A stretch of 6,769 bases of DNA from Nitrospirota bacterium (GCA_029879555.1 JAOUQB010000132.1:1-6769); one strand, 5' to 3'. Shown: positions 1 through 6,737, counted from the first letter of the stretch. Numbers and translations are program-made. Notes: generated by a model not told the origin, from the letters alone.

Positions 1-485
1 GGGTGTGTCTGTTTTTTCTATTTTTCGGCGGACGGGTCGATTGGCGATTGGGTGTGGTCGTCGTTGAGGCGCTGGTTGGCCACGTCAGACATAGCCCGAT
101 GAGGGCGCTTCTGAGCATATCGCTTCCTATGTAGACATACTCCCAGAGCATAGAGTTCTCCACTTTCCTTTTCGGATATCTGTTGCCGTATCTGGAAAAT
201 TTCCCAAAGGTTTTCTCCGCCCCTTGTTCGTTGTTGGCGATTGGGAAGATCTGTTGCCGGTTGTTCATCCACAGGACCGGAATCCCATGAAAAAAGAGGA
301 AATTCATTAATTTGAGGTCCAGAAAAACCGAAAGACAACCCTGGAGAGCTACGAATGAGTCGCAATACATGACATTGTGGAAGAGAGAGGGTGCGTTTGC
401 AGCAAACAGACACAAGGTGCGGATTGGTTTACCCGTCGCCCATGTGTCATAGGGGTCGAGACGCTTGTGACGCGAGCGCGTTGTT
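1..485. other. Leader region without a supportable gene
   Basis: No plus-strand frame of useful length exists here. The only long open frame is on the minus strand (413 down to 18). It begins with GTG, has no visible Shine-Dalgarno sequence, and its translation shows no recognisable domain, signal peptide or membrane segment, so I treat it as chance. What can be seen is two short direct repeats: TTGGCGATTGGG at 41-52 and 234-245, and ATCTGTTGCCG at 178-188 and 249-259. A small GC-rich dyad, ACGCG-AG-CGCGT, lies at 470-481. No tRNA, rRNA, CRISPR or insertion-sequence structure is apparent. The region may contain the promoter of the downstream operon, but I could not pick a convincing -35/-10 pair. 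Confidence 0.55.
41..245. repeat. Pair of 12-bp direct repeats
   Basis: TTGGCGATTGGG occurs at 41-52 and again at 234-245 in the same orientation. A second pair, ATCTGTTGCCG, lies at 178-188 and 249-259, interleaved with the first. The repeats fall in different reading frames of the minus-strand open frame, so they are not explained by a repeated peptide motif. Their function is unknown. They could be remnants of a duplication or binding sites for a regulator. Confidence 0.4.
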
Positions 486-539
486 CATGATGGAGAATCA
501 TGCCATACGCAGGGTCGACAACTCGTATGGCGAGTCGAC
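486..539. promoter_or_regulatory. Cluster of overlapping inverted repeats (candidate operator)
   Basis: Three dyads are packed into 54 bases. CATGAT (486-491) faces ATCATG (497-502) across 5 bases. GCCATACG (502-509) faces CGTATGGC (524-531) across 14 bases. GTCGA..CTCG (514-525) faces CGAGTCGAC (531-539), pairing nine bases with a three-base bulge. Two copies of the palindrome GTCGAC, at 514-519 and 534-539, are exactly 20 bp apart, about two helical turns. The cluster ends about 64 bp before the first gene, a usual place for a transcription-factor operator. That it is one is inference; no regulator family is recognised. Confidence 0.4.
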
Positions 540-575
540 TGCATGGAACGTCGGGATGTGGATGGGCTGAAGAAC

Positions 576-601
576 GTTGGGCTTCCCCAACAAGCATGTT
601 G
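576..601 (+). promoter_or_regulatory. Two mutually exclusive hairpins before the first start codon
   Basis: GTTGGG (576-581) can pair with CCCAAC (586-591) around a CTTC loop. CAACA (588-592) can instead pair with TGTTG (597-601) around AGCA. The two stems share bases 588-591, so only one can form at a time. The second stem ends one base before the ATG at 603, and a run of seven T follows at 607-613 inside the coding region. This could modulate initiation of the first gene, which lacks a clear Shine-Dalgarno sequence. Both stems are short, so this is tentative. Confidence 0.25.
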
Positions 602-602
602 A

Positions 603-2219
603 ATGATTTTTTTAATGCGATTGCAAATTATTAAAAAGCTGGCGTGGGTGATGGGAGTGGGAATGACCTCGCTGACCGTGGGGTGTGCGGTCATTCCCGT
701 CCCTCTGACTCCAGAAGATCTTGAACAACGCGTCCAAGAAGATCTGACGAAGCTCACGCAGTATCAGGAACCGGTCTCTCGCCCGATTACCTTGTATGAG
801 GCCATGGCCCGTGCGATCCGATTTAATCTGGAAGCGCGTGTGCAAGGGCTAAAGGAGATGGTCGCGCACCGTCAGTTAGATCTGGCTCATTATGATCTCT
901 TACCCAAAGTCATGGCTGATGCCGGCTATACGGGACGAAGTAATTATGCCGGTGCGCAAAGTCGCTCTTTGTTATCAGGTCAAACCTCACTGGAACCGTC
1001 CACCTCATCGGAGAAAAATGTGTTTACGTCGAATCTCACGTTGAGTTGGGATATCTTGGATTTTGGGTTGTCCTATGTGCGAGCCCAACAGGCTTCAAAC
1101 GATGTGCTTATTGCAGAGGAAGATAAACGTCGAATCGCCAACCGGGTGATCCAAGAGGTGCGCGCAGCTTTCTGGAAGGCTCTTGGGGCCGAGCGCGTCT
1201 TAGGGCGCCTGTCATTTCTCGATGATTGGGTGAGTCATGCGCTTGGGGAAGCCCAGATCATTCGCGCGCGGGCATTGGAAACCCCGCTCACCTCACTCCA
1301 ATATGAACGAGAACTCCTGCAGGCCCAACAGGAAATACAACAATTGCATCAAGATCTCTCCGTGTCGAGAATTCAACTGGGGGAATTGATGAATTTAGTA
1401 CCGGGCGAGCCCTATGAGCTGGTGCGACCCGAACGGACGCCGCCGGCCTCCAAAGTCAGAGAGAATCTGGATGAGCTGGAGCAGAAGGCCTTATTGAATC
1501 GTCCTGAACTTCGCACGGTGGATTACCAAAAGCGGATTAATGCGAATGAAACCAAAGTCGCCATTCTTGAACTGCTGCCGAGTTTAAACGTGTACCTCGG
1601 CGAAAATTACGACAGCAATTCGTTCCTGTTTCATAATAATTGGCTGAGCTATGGCGCAAAGGTGAGTTGGAATCTCCTGAATGTGTTCCGGCATCCCGCG
1701 CGATTACAAGTCATTGATGCCAAAAAAGAAGTCCTGAACGCGCAAAGCCTCGCTCTCACGATGACGATTATGACGCAAGTGCATGTCGCGGTGGCGCAAT
1801 ATGAGGCGGCCTTAGAAGATGTGAAGCTGACTCAACGGTATTTCGACACGCAAATGAAAATTGCCGACCATGTCCATCAGTCCTGGTCTTTGAACCGGTT
1901 GAGTGAACATATGGTGATTCGAGAAAAAGTCCAAGGGTTGCTGGCAGAACTGCGGTACGAGATGGCGCTCGCGAAATTGGAAATGGCCTATGCCAATGTG
2001 CTGGCCGCGATTGGGGAAGATCCGTTTCCCGTCACGTTATCCGATGAGGAAGTTGACCAGTTAGCTGGTGAACTCCAACAGCGCTGGGAATGGTTAGGGC
2101 AACATGCGTCAGTATCGAAATTGGCGTCCAAACAAGAGACATCACACGAGTCAGAACAGGAACTTCAGCACGAACCCAAACAAGAACAGAAGTCAGGAGA
2201 GGGAGGCGTACAGCCATGA
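603..2219 (+). CDS. TolC/OprM-family outer membrane efflux (export) channel, probable lipoprotein
   Basis: The 538-residue product has the two-fold architecture of the outer membrane efflux protein family, whose trimers form the outer-membrane barrel and periplasmic tunnel of tripartite exporters. The first repeat spans about residues 60-265 (helical start near LYEAMARAIRFN, then the strand segment around LSWDILDFG at 147-155). The second spans about 290-470 (RPELR near 300-304, LLPSLNVYLG near 324-333, then the segment VSWNLLNVF). The N terminus has a KK pair, a hydrophobic stretch and a Cys at residue 28 in the context LTVGC, a slightly atypical lipobox; OprM-like members are commonly lipoproteins. 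The last 35 residues are a hydrophilic tail rich in Gln, Glu and Lys. ATG 603 follows a TGA at 600; ATG 615 is an equally possible start, and neither has a good ribosome binding site. The gene overlaps the next adaptor gene by four bases (ATGA). Family is firm; the exported substrate is unknown. Confidence 0.93.
   Translation: MIFLMRLQIIKKLAWVMGVGMTSLTVGCAVIPVPLTPEDLEQRVQEDLTKLTQYQEPVSRPITLYEAMARAIRFNLEARVQGLKEMVAHRQLDLAHYDLLPKVMADAGYTGRSNYAGAQSRSLLSGQTSLEPSTSSEKNVFTSNLTLSWDILDFGLSYVRAQQASNDVLIAEEDKRRIANRVIQEVRAAFWKALGAERVLGRLSFLDDWVSHALGEAQIIRARALETPLTSLQYERELLQAQQEIQQLHQDLSVSRIQLGELMNLVPGEPYELVRPERTPPASKVRENLDELEQKALLNRPELRTVDYQKRINANETKVAILELLPSLNVYLGENYDSNSFLFHNNWLSYGAKVSWNLLNVFRHPARLQVIDAKKEVLNAQSLALTMTIMTQVHVAVAQYEAALEDVKLTQRYFDTQMKIADHVHQSWSLNRLSEHMVIREKVQGLLAELRYEMALAKLEMAYANVLAAIGEDPFPVTLSDEEVDQLAGELQQRWEWLGQHASVSKLASKQETSHESEQELQHEPKQEQKSGEGGVQP
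2195..2206 (+). promoter_or_regulatory. Ribosome binding site of the small adaptor gene
   Basis: A purine-rich AGGAGAGGGAGG, embedded in the end of the channel gene, leaves nine bases before ATG 2216. It supports that start over the in-frame upstream extension to 2090, which would only read through the channel gene in another frame. Confidence 0.7.
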
Positions 2220-3073
2220 GACAGAGAGTTCGACGGTCCATTGGATATGTGGTGATTGGTGTGTTGTTCATGGGCGGGGACATAAGTTTCGGTAAAAGCA
2301 CCGGGATTCAGTCTTCCGACTTGAATGCGGTTCGAGGGGTGGTGAAACCTTCCGAAGAAGCCGTGATTTCCAGTGAATTGCAGGCCCGCGTGAAACGGAT
2401 GCCGTTTCGTGATGGGCAAGGGTTTAAAAAGGGAGATCTGCTCATTGAATTTGACTGTGCGAAATATTGGGCTGAGTTGGCGGCGGCCAAAGCCGAGCTG
2501 GAGGGCCGAGAAAAAACCGCCGTGAATAATCAGGAACTCGCGAAGTTAAATGGCATTGGGCAATTGGAAGTCGATATTTCAGAAGCGGAAGTGAAGCAAG
2601 CCAAGGCCGCAGTGAGGAGTGCGAATGTTGCGGTGAGCCATTGTAAAATCACCGCCCCGTTTTCCGGGCGAGTGGTCAAGGCACTCGTCAATCCTCATGA
2701 AAGTGTGAACCCGTATGACGAAGTCCTGAGTGTGTTGAATGACAAGACCTTTGAGATTGAATTGATTTTGCCCTCAACCTCGCTGCGGTGGGTGACCAAA
2801 AACAGTGTCTTCAAGTTTTTTATTGATGAAACCCAAGAACTCTATTTGGCGGAAGTGGTTGAAATCGGGGCTCGAGTGGATCCGGTCAGCCAGACCATTC
2901 GAGTCTTTGGACAATTCAAAGAGCAACCCAAGCAGGTGTTGGCGGGCATGAGCGGGAGTGCGAGATTTATGGATCGAAAGCTGGTGTCCGACACGACAAA
3001 GCCCACATTTAAACCAAGTACGACTCCGATTCCTTCTGCCGCGTCGGCCACCATCAACCGTTCGATGAAATAG
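2216..3073 (+). CDS. Small exported periplasmic adaptor (membrane fusion protein, RND/HlyD superfamily)
   Basis: The 285-residue protein has a basic N terminus (RQRVRR), a hydrophobic segment at about 9-21 and a small-residue region near 24-27, so it is likely exported by a signal peptide or held by an N-terminal anchor. Residues about 38-80 (GVVKPSEEAVISSELQARV to GDLLIEFD) form the first half of a biotinyl/lipoyl-like domain. About 81-143 is a short alpha-helical hairpin rich in Ala, Glu and Lys. About 144-178 (KITAPFSGRVV) is the second lipoyl half, and about 180-252 is a beta-barrel ending near VLAGMSGSARF. The tail is a Pro/Ser/Thr-rich linker. Such adaptors join an inner-membrane transporter to a TolC channel. 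It overlaps the channel gene by four bases, which points to translational coupling and partnership with that channel. It is short for the family and lacks a clear membrane-proximal domain. Substrate unknown. Confidence 0.9.
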   Translation: MRQRVRRSIGYVVIGVLFMGGDISFGKSTGIQSSDLNAVRGVVKPSEEAVISSELQARVKRMPFRDGQGFKKGDLLIEFDCAKYWAELAAAKAELEGREKTAVNNQELAKLNGIGQLEVDISEAEVKQAKAAVRSANVAVSHCKITAPFSGRVVKALVNPHESVNPYDEVLSVLNDKTFEIELILPSTSLRWVTKNSVFKFFIDETQELYLAEVVEIGARVDPVSQTIRVFGQFKEQPKQVLAGMSGSARFMDRKLVSDTTKPTFKPSTTPIPSAASATINRSMK

Positions 3074-3074
3074 T

Positions 3075-3082
3075 GAGGAGGG
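3075..3082 (+). promoter_or_regulatory. Strong Shine-Dalgarno-like sequence after the small adaptor gene
   Basis: GAGGAGGG begins two bases after the adaptor stop codon. It lies immediately before TTG 3083, which is in frame with the next gene, but the spacing is too short for a standard site (four bases from GAGG). It is about 40 bases from ATG 3125, too far for direct use. The true start of the next gene is therefore ambiguous. Confidence 0.4.
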
Positions 3083-3124
3083 TTGGCGCACGGCTCGCAT
3101 AAACGGGATGACCTGATAACTGAT

Positions 3125-4588
3125 ATGAATGCCGATTTTTCAAAAAACCAAGGGGCATCGACTGGAGCTCCAGTCATGGATCCGCCGGCAGCCACGACAA
3201 CAACCGCTCCCCCTTCTTCAACAGAATCCAATGCTCCGTCTAGGAGGATCACCGATATTGATCCTCACCTTCTGGTTACCTTACTTCAATTAGAAAGCCA
3301 AGCGCGGGCGGCGCAAACGAGCAAAGAACTCTGCTTTCTTCTGGCCAATGAAACGAGGCGGCTCATGACGTTTCGGCAGGCCTGTGTCTTTTCGATTGGC
3401 ACGAATCTTCGGACGGCCTGCCAAGTGGAAGTCGTCTCGAGCGTGGCGGTGGTGGACCGCAAATCGCCCATGGTGCAATGGATTGAGGAAGTGGTCACCA
3501 GTCTCTGGGATCAACAAGCGTTGCAAGCGCCCTGTCATTTGAACGTCGAGCAATGTCCCAAGCATCTGCAAGCCGATTGGCGGCGATTTGCGTTTCCGCA
3601 TGTGTTGTGGTGTCCCATTATTTGGGGGAATCAACACGTGATGGGCGGCATGTGGTTGGCACGGGAACGCCCATGGCAAGAAGGTGAAATACAATTGATC
3701 CGGCGCTTTGCGGAAACGGTGGCCCATGCGTGGCAGGCGTTGGGAAAAATCAAGACTTCCGTGAAGCATTGGACTATTTCAAAACGCTGGCTGTGGATAG
3801 GATTGATCCTGTTAGTCGGGGTGATGTGTCTGCCGGTGCACTTGTCGACTTTAGCTCCTGTTGAAGTGGTGGCTCGAGATCCGGTTGTGGTCACCGCTCC
3901 GCTCGATGGCGTGATTGCCGAGATTGTGGTCCAACCGAATACCGTCGTCAAAGAAGGGGAGACCTTGTTTCGCTATGAAGACACGAAATTTCGCAATGAC
4001 TATGAAGTGGCAGAAAAAAACTTAGCCGTCGGTTTTATGGAATATCGGAAAGCGACACAAGGGGCTTTTTTTGATGATGAGTCGGGAGCCGGTATGCCGG
4101 TGCAGGCTTCTGAAGTCCGATTAAAGGAAGCGGAGCGTGACTATGCCTGGGAAGTGTTACAACAGGTTGAAGTCAAATCGACACGACAGGGTATTGTCCT
4201 GTTTGGGGATAAATCGGACTGGGTAGGAAAACCGGTCGCCATTGGGGAACGGATCATGGAAGTGGCCAATCCTCAGGAATATGAGTTGAAGATCGAACTG
4301 CCGGTAGAAGATGCCATTGTGTTGCGAGAAGGCGCCGAGGTCGAGGTCTTCCTCAATGCCGATCCGTTGAAAGCGATTCCCGCAACCCTCACCCATGCGA
4401 GCTATCATGCGGAGGTGTTGCCGACGAATGAGTTGGCCTATCGGGTCAAAGCCGAGATTGTCGAGGCTCCAGAATCGATTCGTATTGGCTGGCAGGGAAC
4501 CGCCAAGATCTATGGGGAACGGGTGTCACTCTTTTTCTACTTATTCCGCCGTCCCCTGTCTGTCTTTCGCCAAACCATAGGCTGGTAA
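3125..4588 (+). CDS. GAF-like domain fused to membrane-anchored HlyD-type periplasmic adaptor
   Basis: This start gives 487 residues. About 1-40 is a low-complexity Ala/Thr/Ser/Pro segment. About 48-206 has the pattern of a GAF domain: a long helix (LLQLESQARAAQTSKELC), strands around 85-110, and the typical end LWCPIIWGNQHVMGGMWLA followed by a helix. One transmembrane helix follows at about 221-240. After it come a lipoyl first half (about 246-283, VVVTAPLDGVIAEIVV), a short hairpin region (284-346, broken by FFDDESGAG), a second half (347-380) and a barrel ending in FYLFRRPLSVFRQTIGW. The GAF-like part should be cytoplasmic and the adaptor periplasmic. Its ligand is unknown; six Cys lie at 70, 87, 99, 137, 144 and 163. 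The stop overlaps the protease start (TAATG), so the two probably act together. TTG 3083 (501 residues) has a strong but too-close ribosome binding site; ATG 3176 (470 residues) has GGAG at eight bases. Domain order is well supported, the start is not. Confidence 0.85.
   Translation: MNADFSKNQGASTGAPVMDPPAATTTTAPPSSTESNAPSRRITDIDPHLLVTLLQLESQARAAQTSKELCFLLANETRRLMTFRQACVFSIGTNLRTACQVEVVSSVAVVDRKSPMVQWIEEVVTSLWDQQALQAPCHLNVEQCPKHLQADWRRFAFPHVLWCPIIWGNQHVMGGMWLARERPWQEGEIQLIRRFAETVAHAWQALGKIKTSVKHWTISKRWLWIGLILLVGVMCLPVHLSTLAPVEVVARDPVVVTAPLDGVIAEIVVQPNTVVKEGETLFRYEDTKFRNDYEVAEKNLAVGFMEYRKATQGAFFDDESGAGMPVQASEVRLKEAERDYAWEVLQQVEVKSTRQGIVLFGDKSDWVGKPVAIGERIMEVANPQEYELKIELPVEDAIVLREGAEVEVFLNADPLKAIPATLTHASYHAEVLPTNELAYRVKAEIVEAPESIRIGWQGTAKIYGERVSLFFYLFRRPLSVFRQTIGW
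3160..3175. repeat. 16-bp perfect palindrome abutting an alternative start codon
   Basis: GACTGGAGCTCCAGTC is a perfect palindrome that ends directly before ATG 3176, an in-frame internal Met of the GAF-adaptor gene. In RNA it can fold as GACTGG/CCAGTC around an AGCT loop. The fold would hide GGAG (3164-3167), the best-spaced Shine-Dalgarno element for ATG 3176. It may be chance inside a poorly constrained coding stretch. Confidence 0.45.
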
Positions 4589-6723
4589 TGTCACTCGCCC
4601 CTGCTTCGCCTCAAGAGGATCTGGTCCTGCCGCCGCTGCGGGATGATCTGCAAATTCTATCGGGCACGCCTACGGCAGAAGGGGTTCCCACCTGGAATAT
4701 CTTAGATCCGGTTCGGCACCAATATTTCCAAATAGGCTGGGCCGCGTTTCAATTGCTGTCGCAATGGCATCTGGGCTCAGCCACACGCCTGATTGAAGTC
4801 GTCTCCAGTAGTACGACGGCGAAGGTGACCCAGCGGGATGTGATGGAATTGGTGCAGTTCCTTTTTCGTCACAATCTGACGAGAGATGCGCAGATGGGCG
4901 GAAGCAAGGGACTGTTCGCCCAAGCCGAGCAGGCGAAGCAACATTGGCTGCTCAAACTTCTCCATACCTATCTCTTTTTCAAAATTCCGCTGTTCAATCC
5001 TGATCGTTTTCTGCAACGAACCTTACCGATTGTGGCGCCCTTTTTTACCAAAACGGCCTTGATAGGTGTCGTCGTCTTAGGCGTGATCGGATGTATGGGG
5101 ATCGTGCGTCAATGGGAATCCTTCGCGAATACGTTCCTGTATTTTTTCTCACCGCAAGGTCTCACGGCCTATATGCTGGGGTTGGCTGGCATCAAAGTGT
5201 TGCATGAATTGGGGCATGCCTACACCGCGGCCCGATATGGGTGCAAGGTCCAAACGATGGGTGTGGGATTTCTCATCATGGTGCCCGTGTTGTATACCGA
5301 TACGACCGATTCCTGGAAGCTGACCTCGCAGAAGCAGCGAGCGGCGATTGCTGCCGCAGGCACCGTCGTGGAATTAGGGATTGCCATGATTGCGACCTTT
5401 TTATGGCATTTGTGTCCGGAAGGGGTCGTCAAGAGTGTGTTGTTCGTCTTGGCCTCGACCAGTTGGATCATGGGGCTGTTCATTAATCTGAATCCGCTGC
5501 TGCGCTTTGACGGGTATTATGTGTTGTCCGATTGGTTGGGAGTGCCAAACTTACAATCCCGAGCCTTTGCCTTTGGACAATGGAAGCTGCGTGAATGCTT
5601 GTTTGGGTGGGGTGATGCCCCTCCCGAAGCGCTTCCTCGACCTCGTCAACGAATATTAACGGGCTATGCCTGGGCGATCTGGGTCTATCGCGCCTTCATG
5701 TTTTTGGGCATTGCGGTCCTGGTCTATCACTTCTTTTTCAAAGTCTTAGGCATTCTCCTCTTTGTCGTGGAAATTGGATGGTTTCTGGCGTGGCCCGTCT
5801 ATCAAGAAGTGCAGGTGTGGTGGAAACGCCGCGAAGAAGTGATCAGCTCATGGCGAGGGCGAGGGGTGGGGGCTGTCGTGGTAGTTATGCTTCTTGCGGG
5901 ACTCATTCCCTTAGATCGAATGGTCGCCATTCCCGCAGTCTTAGAGGCTCGAGATCGTGCGACGATTTTCTCGCCGGTGCCTGCGAGAATTCTAGAGGTG
6001 AAGGTACAAGAGGGTGATCATGTGGAAAAAGGCGAACCCCTTGTGCTTCTGGAATCGCCGAATCTTGAGCAACAGATCCAAATGTTGGCGGAGCGTCTTG
6101 CGGCCTTGGAAATGCGGGTGCAACGTGAGGCCGCCTACCAGGAGGATCGCGATGATCATCAAGTCACAGGGGAGACCCTTCAAGGAGCACGAAATGAAAT
6201 GGAAGGCTTGCTGAAAATTCGTGACCAGCTCACCTTACGGGCACCGTTCAGGGGAACGGTCACCGATATGGCGTCTTCGCTGCATCAAGGCCGTTGGGTG
6301 AACTCCAAACTGCCGCTTGTGCATCTGATGAATCCGCAGGAAATGGTCGTCCAAGCTTATGCCACGGAAGAACAACAGGTTCGATTAGCCTCAGACACGG
6401 AAGGGTGGTTTTATGCGGATGATCCCGCACGGGAGCCCAGGCGCGGTAGGGTGCAGGATCTTCGTCAGGTGGATGAGTCTCAATTCGCGTTGACCTATCT
6501 CGCGTCGGTTTATGCAGGGCCGGTGCCGGTTCGAAAAGATGAACAGGGCCATTTGAAGCCTGAGACTTCAATCTATCGTGTGACATTGGATGTGGACGAT
6601 GCCGGAGAAGCCTGGACCCAAGCGGTGCGAGGATTGGTCCATGTCGAAGGAGAATCCCGAAGCGTCGTGCGGCAACTCTGGGAACATGTCGGCGCCGTCT
6701 TCATTCGAGAAAGTGGCATGTGA
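4588..6723 (+). CDS. M50-family (site-2-type) zinc metalloprotease with C-terminal HlyD-type adaptor module
   Basis: The 711-residue protein belongs to the 'putative peptide zinc metalloprotease' branch of M50. The N-terminal ~120 residues are soluble (PLRDDLQILSG, then W-NILDPVRHQYFQIGW), the usual cytoplasmic head of this branch. Membrane segments lie at roughly 147-172, 188-204, 222-236, 250-272, 279-300, 357-381, 382-405 and 426-441. Zinc site: HELGH at 206-210 with catalytic Glu207, and the third ligand Asp308 in NPLLRFDGYY. The family motif YTDTTDSW is at 236-243. After the last helix come a lipoyl first half (456-489), a short helical hairpin rich in Glu, Gln and Arg (491-545), a second half (546-582, LRAPFRGTVTD) and a barrel. 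The site is complete, so it is likely an active intramembrane protease that also docks to the adaptor/TolC complex (inference). It starts by one-base overlap with the previous gene and has only a weak AGG at 4579-4581. Substrate unknown. Confidence 0.92.
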   Translation: MSLAPASPQEDLVLPPLRDDLQILSGTPTAEGVPTWNILDPVRHQYFQIGWAAFQLLSQWHLGSATRLIEVVSSSTTAKVTQRDVMELVQFLFRHNLTRDAQMGGSKGLFAQAEQAKQHWLLKLLHTYLFFKIPLFNPDRFLQRTLPIVAPFFTKTALIGVVVLGVIGCMGIVRQWESFANTFLYFFSPQGLTAYMLGLAGIKVLHELGHAYTAARYGCKVQTMGVGFLIMVPVLYTDTTDSWKLTSQKQRAAIAAAGTVVELGIAMIATFLWHLCPEGVVKSVLFVLASTSWIMGLFINLNPLLRFDGYYVLSDWLGVPNLQSRAFAFGQWKLRECLFGWGDAPPEALPRPRQRILTGYAWAIWVYRAFMFLGIAVLVYHFFFKVLGILLFVVEIGWFLAWPVYQEVQVWWKRREEVISSWRGRGVGAVVVVMLLAGLIPLDRMVAIPAVLEARDRATIFSPVPARILEVKVQEGDHVEKGEPLVLLESPNLEQQIQMLAERLAALEMRVQREAAYQEDRDDHQVTGETLQGARNEMEGLLKIRDQLTLRAPFRGTVTDMASSLHQGRWVNSKLPLVHLMNPQEMVVQAYATEEQQVRLASDTEGWFYADDPAREPRRGRVQDLRQVDESQFALTYLASVYAGPVPVRKDEQGHLKPETSIYRVTLDVDDAGEAWTQAVRGLVHVEGESRSVVRQLWEHVGAVFIRESGM

Positions 6724-6737
6724 TTGAGGACGTGAGG

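Noticed and set aside
18..413. Minus-strand open frame of 131 codons in the leader
   Set aside because: GTG start without a ribosome binding site, no recognisable domain or hydrophobic pattern; length is compatible with chance. Kept as unproven rather than annotated.
424..452. Possible sigma70 promoter TTGGTT with a 17-base spacer
   Set aside because: The corresponding -10 hexamer (TCATAG) matches the consensus poorly; not enough to call a promoter.
607..613. T-run after hairpins as an intrinsic terminator
   Set aside because: The run lies 6-16 bases after the stems, the stems are short, and it is inside the start of a good gene.
349..845. Several shorter minus-strand frames (349-597, 485-757, 612-845)
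   Set aside because: They overlap each other and the dyad cluster or the channel gene, and show no domain features; they look like chance frames.
2090..2215. N-terminal extension of the small adaptor to 2090
   Set aside because: It would overlap the end of the channel gene by 130 bases and place a basic Arg/Thr-rich stretch before a clear signal sequence; ATG 2216 has a well-spaced ribosome binding site.
3290..3769. 159-codon minus-strand frame opposite the GAF-like domain
   Set aside because: Antisense shadow of a well-supported gene; His/Arg/Pro-rich composition typical of a reverse frame.
603..6723. Classical type I secretion or RND drug efflux operon
   Set aside because: No ATP-binding Walker motifs and no large RND transporter are encoded in the window; the polytopic protein is clearly an M50 metalloprotease.
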